Shown: positions 22,550 to 34,306, numbered from the stretch's first letter. The stretch: DNA of 64,000 nt from Escallonia rubra (GCA_033065855.1 JAVXUO010000192.1:62001-126000); one strand, 5' to 3'. Translations and numbers: made by a program. The notes: generated by a model from the sequence alone, not told the origin.

Positions 22550-25500
22550 ATGTCAGTCGATCGAAGTTGGATGAAAAGGAAGAATGCTGAAGATTTTGAG
22601 TGTCGCGTTGACGAATTTCTCGACTTCGCTTATGCGCATCCTGCACATGTTGACCTTGATAAGATAAGGTGCCCGTGCGGTAGATGTGAGTTGTTGCACT
22701 GGAGAAAAAGAATTGAAGTAAAATGGCATCTTCGTCGGTACGGTTTTATGGGTGGATACACAAGGTGGACGCAGCACGGGGAAACGATAGTATTGTCGTC
22801 CAACCTGGCTAGTCAAACTGAAGTTAGGGAGGAGGCACGATATGATTTCCGAGATATGATTATGGATGTTGGGCATGCTAATGTTGACTGGGGTAACGAC
22901 AGGCCACAACCGCCGAACGAGGGGGCTCATCAGTTTTATGAGTTGTTGAGAGCTGCGGAAGAGCCGCTGTGGGATGGAGCTCCGAAACACACACGGCTGT
23001 CTGCGGTTAGTAGGTTATTACAGTTGAAATCAGACCACGGGCTGAGTGAGAAAGGTTTTAACGAGTTTGTTACCTTCATCAAAGAAATACTGCCCGAAAG
23101 TGAAAAGCTACCGCCGTCGTACTATGACGCGAAGAAGATGATGAGGAAACTTGGGTTGAGCTACGACCGGATAGATGCGTGCAATAACGATTGTGTATTA
23201 TTCTGGAAAGAGAATAAGGATTTGTCATTATGTCCAGTGTGTGATCATTCGAGGTACAAACCGGACAAAGGGAAGAAGAAAAACATTGCATGGAAGATAT
23301 TGCGATATTTCCCGGTCACACCACGGCTTCAGAGAATGTACTACTCCTCCAGTACGGCTGAACATATGAGGGCTCACCGTGAGACTCGCAGCAACGATGC
23401 CGATGTGCTGACACACCCAGCTGATGGAGAGGCGTGGAAGGAGTTTGACCGCAGGCATCCAGTTTTTGCTCAGGAAGTTCGGAATGTTAGACTTGGTCTG
23501 GCAACCGATGGGTTCAACCCTTTCGGTCAGTCTACCACGCCTTACTCCTGTTGGCCTGTTATTATTGTCCCTTACAACCTTCCACCAGGCATGTGCATGA
23601 AGAAGCCGTATATGTTCTTGTCGTTGCTTATTCCGGGGCCGAAGAGTCCCGGTAAGGACATAGATGTGTATTTAAGGCCGTTGATTGATGAGTTAAAACA
23701 ATTATGGAATCATGGAGTCGAAACATATGATGCATCCCTTAAACAAAATTTTCAGATGAGGGCTGCTTTGATGTGGACTATACATGATTTCCCCGCATTG
23801 GGAATGACGTGTGGCTGGAGCACACATGGGAAGCTAGCATGCCCTGCTTGTATGGGCGTGAACCCCGGTCATACGTTAAAGCACGGCGGAAAGGCCTCGT
23901 GGTTCGGATGTCACCGTAAGCTTTTGCCACCGGGCCATCAGTTTCGTAGGCAGAAGGATAAATTTGACGGGACAATCGAGCGTGAGGTTGTCACGCTGGA
24001 CTACCCATCTGGTGAAGAAGTACTCTCACACCTGGAGGCACTTGATACTGACATACCACACGGTAAGGGTGTGCCGGATCAGAAGATTGCAGGGTTCGGG
24101 AAAGAGCACAACTGGAGAAAATTTTGTATCTTCTGGGAGTTAGCCTACTGGAGGACGCTCGTTATCCGAAACAACATGGATGTGATGCATATTGAGAAGA
24201 ACGTTTTTGATAATGTGTTCAACACAGTGATGAATTTCAAGGGCAAATCGAAAGATCACCTTAAAGCGAGAAGGGATCTACAACAGTTGGGTGTACGCCG
24301 TGAATTGCATCCTCGGACAGTCAGTGGGAGGACCATACTTCCGAAAGCACCTTACTGTCTAGACAAGAAACAAGTGGAGAAGGTCTGTCAGTGGGTTAAG
24401 AATTTGAAGCTTCCGGATGGGTTTGCGTCCAACATATCTCGTTGTTGCAATGTATCGGAATGCAAGTTCCAAGGGATGAAGAGTCACGACTGCCACGTAT
24501 TCATGGAGAGATTCATTCCTATTGCCTTCCGGGGACTGTTGCCACGGGTTGTTTGCGAGACTTTGACTGAATTATCTCATTTCTTTCGAGATATATGCTC
24601 TTCTACGATCCGGGTGAGTAACATGGAAGTGCTTGAGAAGAACATTGTGGTGACGATTTGCAAGCTGGAGAAAATCTTCCCACCTTCGTTCTTTGATTCA
24701 ATGGAGCATCTGCCTGTTCACTTGGCATATGAAGCTAAGATGGGTGGACCCGTGCAATATCGGTGGATGTATCCCTTCGAGAGGTAATCCTTAAATTGTT
24801 ACAGTTGTTCGTTTACACTTAATGCGACATCTGTTATCATTGATATTCCACCTAACTCGATTCCCTAAACTTCTAGGTTCATGTTCCATTTAAAGAAAAA
24901 AGTCCGTAATAAGGCTCGGGTTGAGGGCTCAATTGCGGAGGCTTACGTAATGGAAGAACTTGTAAACTTTTGTAGTCAATATTTCGGTTCGGATGTTGGT
25001 ACAAGGTTAAATCAACTAGGCCGAAATGATCCCGGAGCAAGCACAAATTTGGAAGGGCAATTGTCAATATTCAAGCAGTCAGGTAGTCCGTTCGGCCGAA
25101 CGTATACTCGATGGCTAACAGATGAAGAGTACAGTGCTGCAACAATATATGCCCTTCTAAATTGCGATGAAGTTTCGGCATTCGTTGAGTAAGTTAAAGT
25201 CTTAATTCACTTACATTGCTGTACATAATTGAAAGTGTGTGTTAAGCGAGTTAGATGCATATTGGTTTGCAGTGAGTTCGATGCGGAATCTTTAATCACT
25301 GATCCCGCTGGACTTGAATCTCACCGGAAATCACAATTTGTACAGTGGTTCAAAATCCGTGTAAGATTATTTAACGAAATTATATTATGTGTTATATACA
25401 GTTCTGTGGCCAATTAGTATACTGATTTATCCTTAATGTTTACCGTCATCTACAATAGGTTCAGTCAATGGATAGACCAGTGGCCTCCTGCTTGAAATTA

Positions 25501-26208
25501 CTAGCCGAAGGCCCTAACAAACAAACATCCTGTTACGGAGGCTATATCATCAACGGGTTTAGGTTTAACGTAAAAGATGATGACCGAACAAAACAAACCC
25601 AAAACAGTGGAGTCTTGGTCAACGGCGACTGTTATGCCGAGAATTGCATGGATTTTTACGGAGAGCTAGATGAGATTGTTGAGCTAACATATCTGGGTTC
25701 CCAAAACCGCCTGGTAATGTTCAAGTGTACGTGGTTCGATGTCACATGCAGCAGAGGAATCCGTGTTAGCTCTCAAGGGATTGTAGATGTCAATGTCAAG
25801 TCAAGACTTGCATCAGACGAGCCCTTTGTGTTTGCTAGTCAAGCTGTACAAGTCTTTTACGCGGAGGACGTCGCCAATCCCAAATCTCATTGGTATACAA
25901 CTATCAAGTCCAAGAAATTGCCCGTGACATATGACAGTGAGCTAGACTCCTTTCAAGCCGACCAACCACGTGTCTTGTTCCCTGTTGAGGTCAACAACGA
26001 GGAGGACGATCTTCCTCTTCCAACAACACTTCTTGTGGAAGAAGAAGTCGTAGATGATGACGCGGAAGATGTTGAAAGTGTTGGAGATGATGTGACCGAG
26101 TCTACTGATGAAGAGGATGAATTAGAAGATGAAGAGGACGACGAGTCCCACGAAGAAGAGGGCGACGAGGATAGTGATGAAGATGATTCGCAAACTGAAA
26201 ATGATTGA
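22550..26208 (+). CDS. TNP2-type CACTA transposase (intact, four exons)
   Basis: Exons 22550-24783, 24877-25188, 25273-25360 and 25459-26208 join in frame through GT-AG introns to give 1127 codons without a stop. Residues 1-80 form the transposase-associated N-terminal domain with CPCGRC. Residues about 210-240 hold a CPVC zinc-type pair. The catalytic Transposase_21 region follows at about 290-490, with ATDGFNPFG, WPVIIVPYNLPPGMC and WTIHDFPALG. MDVMHIEKNVFDNV lies near residue 545. Exon 1 ends and exon 2 continues the DUF4218-type region (YPFER, VRNKARVEGSIAEAY). Exon 4 carries a DUF4216-type region (GYIINGFRF, QNSGV, FKCTWFDV), and the last 70 residues are almost all Asp/Glu. It catalyses excision and insertion by binding the element ends. 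The start was chosen as the first ATG before the conserved N-terminal domain. Confidence 0.95.
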
Positions 26209-26282
26209 CTTGTAATGTTGTAACATCACGGGAAAAATGTAGTAACATTTTAGAACTTGGTGTTTATTGATGTGTTTTTGCA

Positions 26283-26288
26283 CATCCG

Positions 26289-26326
<38 letters not shown>
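26283..26326. repeat. TA microsatellite
   Basis: An uninterrupted (TA)n run between the two CACTA genes. Confidence 0.95.
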
Positions 26327-26329
<3 letters not shown>

Positions 26330-26390
26330 CCGATGATGATTTATGCAAATTATTGTTTTTCACGTGTTAATGTCTTTGTATATAATCTAT

Positions 26391-27994
26391 ATGAAGTCAG
26401 ATATGGATAGGATACGGGCTATTCGTGGCCGGGCTGGACGCCGAGCTGCTTCCTCCCCGGTTAGTCCCACCTCGTCATTGCCTACTGATGACGAGGCACA
26501 GAGTGATCGCGGACAGCCATCGGGGGCCCAGCCCCAGCTGTCGCCGTCACCGTCGCCCCAGCCATCGCCGTCGCCCCAGCCGTCTCCATCTTCCGTGGGT
26601 TCTACCTCAGGTATAGTTGATAACGGTGTTTCCTACATTTTCGCTAGCCTTATATTTGAACTGTATTAATGTCTGTGTTTTGTAGGATCTCGACGAGGCC
26701 GTGGTCCGACACGCGGGGTACGCATCGACCCCCAGCGTAAACAGAGAGTTACGCTCACGCAGGAGGGCCTGTAAGTACTAAAAATATCACCTCATGCCTT
26801 ATGTTTAAAAATTTTGGGTGTTAATTTATATTTGAACTGTATTAATTAATTTAATTACTTCTTTGGCAGGATCCTGGAGAATATGGCGAGGACGAAGATC
26901 GGCGTTCTTGTGAAGGGCCGATTCTTCGAGCCACGCCTGTACTGGAAGGAATGGGATGCCGCTGCGAGGGAGGCCCTATGGGAGGAGTGGCTGGTACGGT
27001 GAAGTATTTTTTTCAGCGTTAGTAAATGTTAAATTACAGTTTGTTTTATGTTGTTAATTTGTGTTATTGAATGCATTACAGGAGGGGTTCACGTTTGATA
27101 CGCCTGAGCAGCAGGGACTGGGGCAGCAGGCTTTCTTTGCCTACATCGGCAAGAATTACCGCCGATGGCTCCACGATGCACGGGACCGGGCGAAGAGGGC
27201 GCTGCCCGCGGGTGCCCCGATGACGGACATGACGAAATATCCCCCACATTGGATATCTCACCGTGTATGGGGGAGATGATAGATCGGTGGGCTGCGGATC
27301 CAGGTTGGGACGCCAAGAGTAAGAGCGGGGCTGAGAACAGACAGAACAGAGATCCGACGCACACGGGGGGGTCGGTGCCACACGACATCGTCCGACATAT
27401 GAACGCGGTCGAGCACCCGGATCTAGAGGAGGATGAGGTCATAGCTCTGACCTATACTCAGACGCACGTGCGGAAGAAGGACAAGGACGAGACGCACCAG
27501 GCGGGCGACTATATTTCAGATATTGCCCGGCGGATCGATGTGAGTCAATTTATTTAAGTTAATCTGTTTCTTTCTATCCTCGATGTCTGTTTCGTTAATT
27601 AATGCCATAACATATCGTTAAACCACTATTTTTGCAGGCCTCGTATGAACAGCTAAGGGGGTCCGAGCAGCAGTCCGGACAGCCATCAGCGTCCACTAGT
27701 ACGGCTGCGAGTACTGGGGGGTTGAAGCGATGGCTGGATACGCCGGAGGTCGTGAATCGGCCGAAAGGCCGCATACGCGGCCTGCCTAGCACGACTCCTC
27801 GTGCCGTGATAGGAGCGTCCTCACCCCCTGCTGCCCCTCCACAGACACCGGCTCCTCGGCCTCAGTTGCACGAGAAGGATATCGAGCGCATTGCTACAGT
27901 GGTGTCCCGGATGATGAGGGAGCAGGGCACTGCTGGACCAGCCGCCCCGGCCCCGGTTCAACAGGATCCAGATCCGGGACTCGGGAACCCCTGA
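26391..27994 (+). pseudogene. Second CACTA gene, Transposase_24 type, one frameshift
   Basis: Exons 26391-26610, 26686-26770, 26870-26993, 27082-27539 and 27638-27994 join by GT-AG introns. The protein starts with an Arg/Ser/Pro-rich tail. It continues through ILENMARTKIGVLVKGRFFE, AAREALWEEW and YRRWLHDARDRAKRALP, a layout typical of plant Ptta/En/Spm (Transposase_24) proteins, and ends in a Gln/Pro-rich region. In exon 4 the frame stops just after HRVW; the following EMIDRWAADPGW and VRKKDKDETHQ are in the next frame. One base missing from the G run at 27269-27273 explains it. This protein would normally bind the subterminal repeats. The start is uncertain (26343, 26391 or 26403 are in frame). 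Confidence 0.85.
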
Positions 27995-28254
27995 TGAGCC
28001 CCTTCCCGTGCCCGTTCCTAGCTTCCCCCCCCCCCCCCCCCGCGCCCGGGTTGTACTCTTCTCCCCTCTCCTAACCGGCTATCTCCGGTTCCCGGCTTGT
28101 ACATGTATTAGTTTCTTTTATAATAAATATTTTTTATAATTGATTATATATTTTTTTTTCTGTATTTCGCTTATTGCGCGTTGTTGTTGAGAATTGTATT
28201 TCTGTACAGGTTTAGGTAATTGAAAAATAAAAAAAAATTTAAAAAAAAAATTGA

Positions 28255-28633
28255 CTTTTGGCGACGGATTTATTCCGTCGCTAAAATATTCCTTTCAATT
28301 AAATATTTAGCGACGGAATATTCCGTCGCTAAATAAGCTATTTAGCGACGGAATATTCCGTCGCTAAATATTTAATCCGTCGCTAATTGGACAAAAAAGA
28401 AAATAAATTAAAATTCTAAAAATATAATTAGCGACGGATATTCCGTCGCTAATGAAAACTAAATCCGTCGGTAAAAATCACATATTTAGCGACGGATTTA
28501 AAAATTCCGTCGCTAAACTATTAGTGACGGGCTTTTATACGAGGGATTTTTAGCGACGGTGAATCCGTCGCTAATTCCTTTAGCGACGGATTTTGGGCTT
28601 TTAGCGACGGATTTCCCCGTCGCTAAAAGTCTA
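28255..28633. repeat. Right subterminal GCGACGG repeats
   Basis: At least fifteen direct or inverted copies of TAGCGACGGA/TCCGTCGCTA occur, many paired into perfect palindromes such as TTTAGCGACGGAATATTCCG. They form the right-hand binding array of the CACTA element. Confidence 0.9.
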
Positions 28634-29570
28634 TTTTCTTGTAGTGGTGCATGAGGGGCATATTTGCATATTGATATTCTCGTACTTGGCTTATATTTGT
28701 CTTGAACTTTTTTGTACTGTTTGGTTATTCTTGGCAAGATCAAGTTAATATTTAGGTCTTGCTTGTCATTCTCGTATATGTGCTACAAGATTTCAAATCT
28801 TGCTCGATATGTTATTCTCGTTTCTTTTGAAGGCAAGTGTGAGCAGATGCTTGCATGTGTTACTCGATATGTTAAATTATTCTTAAGTACGTAGGCATCA
28901 TCTGTTCAAGTGACTTGCATGTTCATACTAACTATACATAATATGATCAAGTCATGTTTGGACTTAAAAGCACCGAATACCCTACTGAGCCATTAGGCTG
29001 ACCCATTCCCGATACTTTTTTCTAGGTTCGGAGTCGAAGTATTTGCCAAGGGACGAAGAGGATTACCTCGGGGAGGCTCAAGAGTATTACGCTGGGTGAG
29101 CAACGTTTTAGTTGTTCTTCTTTAATTTTGGAGTCTAGTATTTGTATAGAAGAGATTTGATCTGTAATATAATGTTATGTTCAGTCTTTCCACTTATGGA
29201 CGACTGTAATGTTTAAGCATACTTCCGCTGTCTCTTTTGAGGTTGTAGTAAAGCTCTGTTTATTCTTGAGATATATGTGTTAACTAGCTTGTTTAGCATT
29301 GCACTTCCCCTTCCGGGGGGGCGTGACACTAAGCCTTGCTTAAGAAGGGTTCCCCAAAAGAAAAAATATTTTATTGCAAACGGGGGATATGGGTGCATGC
29401 TAGCAGAAGATTAAGCACATACGAGAGAGAAGAATAATATAACAGGCAACATCATTGCCTATCCGGCTATCCATGGTAACTAGTCTAATAAGTTCCCTAA
29501 GGAAATCAAACAGAGTGATTTGCATCTCCGAAGTACTGACCGACCATATACAGTAAGTGAGAATGTTTAC

Positions 29571-29625
29571 CTGAACCTTAACCAGTTACATTCATTGAAG
29601 CACGTTGCAAATGCAGGCACAGAAT
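29571..29625 (-). pseudogene. UBP27-like relic, exon 8
   Basis: Matches intact exon 8 (37136-37198) but lacks 8 bp (TCGCCAAT-type segment at 29587-29590), which breaks the frame. It is flanked by the same splice signals. Confidence 0.85.
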
Positions 29626-29812
29626 CTGTAAATAGACAATCACACTGCTTGTTATGCATGTACACGGAAGTGAGAATATGCCAACGTGTTCAGTATTAGG
29701 ACCGTGACAAGCCCCTTCTTTAGCCGTATAACTACTACTGTAATAGTTTCACATTTTGGTTAATCCATATTCGCACATCGGAGATTTGCTACTGCAATTA
29801 CTGTCTGTATAC

Positions 29813-31160
29813 CTTTGGAGTGCGTGCAATTTTTGGCTGCTTGAATGTACGTGAAAAGCTATTTGACCACGATAGTGCTTTCAGACGATAAATTCTTCTG
29901 CAGTCACAAGAATCTTGCTTGCTACAAATCAATGCCTAAGTTTTAGGGTTAATTTTACGCTACACCCTATACTTAGGGGTCAGTTGCACCTAGCACCTCA
30001 TGGTTCTAATTTTGGCACCCAACATCAAAATTTTGAAAATCTTGGTTTTCAACACCAGATGACGGTCAAAATGCCTGTTGACTTGACGTCCGTTAGTTTT
30101 TCAAGGGCAAATGCGTCTTTTTGCCTGTTAATTCTTTTTTCATACAAACAGTTCAAAATCCCAAATTCCCATCTTCCCCAAACCCATCCCATGACCTGTA
30201 ACATAACACTCTTGATCCCATCGATCCCCAAATGGTATTTCCCTCCAACAGCCCCATCTTCTCTCTCGCAAGCCGTCGCCATGGATTCTGACTTCGTGGT
30301 TATTGCTCTCTTCTGCTTGCTCATCTGCGTCATCGTGGTGGCTCCCTCGGCAACATTGAAACCCAGAGTTGAAGGCTAGAGTTCTGGTGGTGGTGGCAGC
30401 ACATATTCGGACAGGAAAACAGAGGCTGTGTGGCATTTACCCGGACAAAATGATGGTGATGATGTTTAATAAGTTCTCCCACCGACGGTGTGTGAAGTGG
30501 TTGCGGTGTGACCGTTGTAGTCTCATTGCAAACGTCGAGCAGTAGTGGTGGTGATGCGCCGACTGGCACTATTGCCAGTGGCGGTGGTGATGGCACCGAT
30601 TGGCGCTACGTTAATCGTCATGGTTGTTCCAATCAAAAGTACTTCTTAATTTGGTTGTTGGAATTACAGAAAAATTGGTATTGGGTTGTTCACCGGCGCT
30701 AGTGGGTCAACTGGTGATTGTGGATTTGGCGGCACCACTCCTGTCTATACTCTTTTTTTTTTTTGGCACCGCGGTGGTGAAACTCTACGGTGAACTTTCC
30801 ATGAGAATCCCATGGTAGTGGGCCCATGGGCATTTTCTACGGTGATGACATTGAATGCCGGTGGGGCTCTGTGGTGGCTAACCTCTATTGCTACTGCAGC
30901 ATCAATGGCTGCCTGGTTGCTATGTGCACAGGGTCATCTTTACTGGCAGTTAAGCTTTTACAGAGAAAAGATCATTTTGCCCTTAAAAAACTAACGGACG
31001 TCTGGTCAACAGGCATTTTGACCGTCATCTGGTGTTGAAAACCAAGATTTTCAAAATTTTGGTGTTGGGTGCCAAAATTAGAATCATGAGGTGCTGGGTG
31101 CAACTGACCCCTAAGTATAGGGTATAACATAAAATTAACCCTAAGTTTTATGATATATGT
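29813..31160 (-). pseudogene. UBP27-like relic, exon 7, split by a MULE
   Basis: Coding remains of exon 7 (intact 37373-37510) occupy 29813-29945 and 31151-31160, with a transposon between them. The intact exon encodes the CSKQDSCDCRR and LPWSNSFSRTFKQLKIAR segments. Homology with the intact gene continues through the intron to about 31358 and then stops, so exons 1-6 are missing from this copy. Confidence 0.85.
29946..31141. mobile_element. Non-autonomous MULE, 1196 bp
   Basis: Terminal inverted repeats of about 180 bp start GGGTTAATTTTA. The perfect 9-bp target duplication TAAGTTTTA is at 29937-29945 and 31142-31150. The intact paralogue near 37495 has no insertion. There is no transposase. 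The interior has GGTGGTGGT-rich, gene-like sequence, including an open start MDSDFVVIALFCLLICVIVV (30281 on) that resembles the membrane segment of ATL-type RING proteins. That resemblance is weak. Confidence 0.92.
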
Positions 31161-31469
31161 CTGACAAGTAAGGCACAAAACCAAGTATGCAGAACAGCTC
31201 CATAAGTGACAAAGCGCAACATGGAGATATCAAGTCAAAAAGGAAAAAGGAATGCAACAAAGGACCCAACGAAATAGTGATATGCAAAAAGAATGAGTAA
31301 TCGGAGAGCAAGGACTTTCGGAACCCACAGAAAATCATTTGTGGCATCAGTTGAGCTTCGAAAGAATATCAAAATGAAGTGAGATGATTTGACCATCAAT
31401 ACTTCAGTGATTATGTTTAGATAAACAAAAATAGTGATTTTTGCTCACTTGATTACTGTGCACCATATC

Positions 31470-32155
31470 TGACGGGGGAAGTTAGATTTCGGGTTCTTGT
31501 CAATTGGACGAAATTTTGAAGCGCGATTCTGTTGCTCATGGTCGCCCTGCTTCCACAATGATTATTGTCACAATGTGGGATTTCGGGTGCAAGTATGTGG
31601 GACCAAATGCTGGCTGCAGGATACTATTTGAGTTGGTATTCGGCTGTAACTCTCTTGTGATTTTTATGCTCTAAAAACTATTTTGCTTATACCGTATGAT
31701 TTATGGGATCAATTTATGTTTACTGCTTAAAACATTATCTCATGTGAAAGTTGATATTTTGGTTAACTGAGCTGCTTTATGACATGTTACGGTCCAACTA
31801 GTTGGGTTATTGGTTACTTACTGAGCACGTGGTAGCTCATCCCTTACTTAGCATTTCAGGATTAAGAGTAAGGTGATGGCCACGACTGAGGGCTTGAATA
31901 TTTTGAGGGGAATGTTGTGCATTACAAGGATTGTAATTTTTGTAATTGAGGTTATTTTAGAACTGTCGATATATTTTTTGTGATGAATTATGAAATGAAA
32001 ATTGTATTGGGAGTTGTAAAAGGTTTCGTTTTGTTTCGCTAGTTGTATTGTTTTAACGAGTAAGGCTTGGCAGAGCCACTCGTGAAAGTTCGATGGGCCT
32101 GCGGTCAGTCATGGACCTAGCTCGCAGGGCCCAACGGTGTGTTCTGGTCGTGACA
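31470..32155 (+). mobile_element. Solo LTR, 686 bp
   Basis: Starts TGACGGGGG and ends GGTCGTGACA, with ATATC on both sides (31465-31469 and 32156-32160). It has no coding content. The TG...CA ends and 5-bp duplication support a solo LTR. Confidence 0.8.
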
Positions 32156-32160
32156 ATATC

Positions 32161-33180
32161 AAACGCATCCGAGAAATAAAACGTAAAGTAATCTCTCGTA
32201 GATTCCACTTTAACAGTCCCCAATCAATCGCAAACATTGATTTACCACCCTTTGCATAGATTTCGGGTAAACACTCGAGTAACAATAATCTTTCCCACCA
32301 GCGAATCGGTCCATCGCATCATCTGTATAGAGAGCAATTCGGGATCCACAAGGACGAGATGCCCACACCTCTCTTATACAGGAATTTCCTCTAGATTAGA
32401 GGATTCCGCTCGAAGAGCCCATCACAAACCCCTTATGCAATATTTGCACAATTAACAACAGTGAGCAAGGAAACTATAGAAGAAAGGAAGAAGAAACCCT
32501 AAAATCGAGCTCACCTTTTATCGCCCCTTAAGCTGGATACAGGTTCAATTTTTTCACTTGCATTCCTATATATATCTGCTCAATTATCTCGAGCACAGTG
32601 GCAGATGCACATGTCCATCAAACTGGTCAGCTGCGTGTCCACCCCCTAAGTTTGGGATATATATTTTACAAGTGCTGCATGAAAATACTTTTTCTAAGGT
32701 TTGATTAATGTTCATTTAAAATAGAATTTAATCACCTTAATCTATCATCCTCTCCGTTCATTTCAGTTCCATTTGCCACTCACTGCTTGGCAACCCACGA
32801 AATTAAATCATTCTAGTACATGCTTTTTTTCTTATTCGGGGGAAACAATAAAAATGGGGTGCTTTTATTTCACGGTTACGCCCAAGATTCTCGATGTTGA
32901 TTTTCTTAATTATTTATGACCGCCAGAGTGCAATTACTTGCGGATAATTTTGGCTGCGATTGGATACAACTGATCCTTATGTGGCAATAATTAATATTCG
33001 TTAAGTAGCATTTTTACTGGCACATTATTCACCGATATATTTAGCAACACTTTTGAACTCACTATAAAAATGTCAGTAAAAATATATAATTAAGGACCAT
33101 TAGTTACATGAATTATATGCATCCGTTGCAGCGGCCAAAATTGTCCTACTTGTCGAAGGTTTAGTTTCCTACGTACGTTG
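32161..33180. other. Spacer between tandem copies
   Basis: A 220-bp stretch (32215-32450) reads on the minus strand as broken, protein-like sequence (for example YKRGVGISSLWIPNCSL) but has stops and no family I can name. The rest is AT-rich and featureless. Homology to the middle repeat unit ends near 31358, and the next unit begins near 33180. Confidence 0.5.
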
Positions 33181-33321
33181 GCGGTGGGAAGACTCCTGAA
33201 TAGCAAACTCTAGGAAAACACATTAGGCAGAGTGCTTGTCTATTATGACTAGGAAACCAAGTCCATCCCAGCTTAGGATTTACAAAACATACGTTACTGC
33301 TCAAGCCAATAGCCCTAACCC

Positions 33322-33331
33322 TCTATATATA
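33322..33331 (+). promoter_or_regulatory. TATA-like box of the SPT2 gene
   Basis: CTATATATAC lies 118 bp before the chosen ATG and is conserved at 4192 in the broken copy. A short ACCAGT repeat follows. Confidence 0.55.
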
Positions 33332-33448
33332 CAGTACCAGTACCAGTACCAGTACCAATGGCAAACACAAAATCTGAAGCCTCACTCGGTTTTGTGTTTA
33401 CTGCTTTTCATTCTGCAACGTTATCTTTCGTGTTCGATCGTCAAGGTT

Positions 33449-34306
33449 ATGGAGGTAGCACGCCGGGAGGGATTAGTATGCCTGGAGCTGCGTGAAAAAT
33501 TGAAAGAAGAAATCAGAAAAAGGCGTTTGATGGAAGGAGGAGCACCCTCTTCCCGTAGATCTCCCTCCATCTCGGAAGAGAACAGGACCAAGATGCCCTA
33601 TGGCGACAACTATGGATCCTTTTTCGGACCGTCACGGCCTTCCCTTGCGCCGCGGTTATTACAAAAAACCTCACAGTCGCTCGAAGAAGCCAAGAAAACA
33701 GCTGCAGCAAAAACAGGGGTCAGTGGTACTCTTGAACATGTTAATGAGGTTCTTGCTCGAAGAGCAAAGATTGAGATGCTGGCGGCTTCCAGGGACTACT
33801 CCTTTCTCTCATCCGACGATTCGCAAGTTTTTCCACATGCTTCGACGCCAAGCAAGAGCAAAACTGTGGAAAAGAAATTGGTGGGCGCAAGTAGTACCAG
33901 CGCTAAACAGCAACCAAGGAAAAACCCTACCCCTAGCCCTAGCCTGCAAAACAAGTTTGAAAAGAAAAAGCCATCGACTCCAAAGCCACCGTTGGTAAAG
34001 AGAGAGGAGGTGGGGAAATCAAGAAACATGCGGCCGAGGCAGATTTCCGGTGATGAAGTGGCCGATGAGAACGAGGATGAAAGAGCATTCAGGATGCTGA
34101 GAAAATTAACACAGTATGACCCGAGGAAATATGCTAATGAGAGGGATGATGTTATGGAGACCAACTTTGGGGGTATCGAGAAGGAAGAGCGACGCAGCGC
34201 GAAACTGGCGAGGAAAGAGGATGCGGAAGAGATTCGAAAGATGGAGGCAGAAGAGAGGAAGGAAAGGCTGATGAGAAAGAGGCCTAAGCTTATGAACGGT
34301 GCATGA
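33449..34306 (+). CDS. SPT2-like chromatin protein
   Basis: This single open frame has 285 codons. SPT2 proteins are nuclear histone H3-H4 binding factors that act during transcription through chromatin. The C-terminal SPT2 domain is clear: acidic NEDERAFRMLRKL, YDPRKYANERDD, NFGGIEKEERRSAKLARKED and a final charged helix ending in a Lys/Arg-rich tail. The N-terminal part has a coiled basic segment (ELREKLKEEIRKRR), the motif MPYGDNYGSFFGPSRP and a Lys/Ser/Pro-rich linker. The frame is open further upstream (to 33236), but ATG 33449 was chosen because it follows the TATA box and matches the paralogue. It is shorter than many plant SPT2 proteins. It is convergent with the UBP27-like gene, 510 bp apart. 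Confidence 0.85.
   Translation: MEVARREGLVCLELREKLKEEIRKRRLMEGGAPSSRRSPSISEENRTKMPYGDNYGSFFGPSRPSLAPRLLQKTSQSLEEAKKTAAAKTGVSGTLEHVNEVLARRAKIEMLAASRDYSFLSSDDSQVFPHASTPSKSKTVEKKLVGASSTSAKQQPRKNPTPSPSLQNKFEKKKPSTPKPPLVKREEVGKSRNMRPRQISGDEVADENEDERAFRMLRKLTQYDPRKYANERDDVMETNFGGIEKEERRSAKLARKEDAEEIRKMEAEERKERLMRKRPKLMNGA

Larger units (their letters stand above)
17986..28646 (+). mobile_element. Complete CACTA (En/Spm-type) DNA transposon, 10.66 kb
   Basis: The element has perfect 13-bp terminal inverted repeats CACTACAAGAAAA (17986-17998 and the complement at 28634-28646) and a 3-bp target duplication GTG (17983-17985, 28647-28649). Subterminal arrays of TTAGCGACGG/CCGTCGCTAA lie within about 200 bp of the left and 390 bp of the right end, the transposase-binding arrangement of the superfamily. 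It carries a TNP2-type transposase gene and a second Transposase_24-type gene, both on the plus strand, plus a 4.3-kb leader full of repeats and a long foldback. It landed in the outer solo LTR. Confidence 0.97.
14403..29328 (+). mobile_element. Outer solo LTR split by two later insertions
   Basis: TGTGAGGCCC starts the element and GGGCGTGACA ends it. The TSD CTAAG lies on both sides (14398-14402 and 29329-29333). The intact UBP27 intron near 36900 reads straight through (ACTAAGCCTTGC), confirming the insertion. Removing the inner LTR (15678-17474) and the CACTA element (17986-28646) with their duplications leaves about 2.46 kb with no gag-pol, so a solo LTR is the simplest reading. The segment 15070-15430 is an internal tandem duplication of about 183 bp. 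Leftover segments are 14403-15677, 17480-17985 and 28650-29328; none holds a gene. Confidence 0.85.

Noticed and set aside
22553-22990. 145-codon minus-strand frame in the CACTA element
   Set aside because: Antisense shadow of the TNP2-type transposase exon 1.
32237-32455. 72-codon frame and a protein-like minus-strand translation
   Set aside because: Some gene-like character but with stops and no family I could name; left as unassigned spacer.
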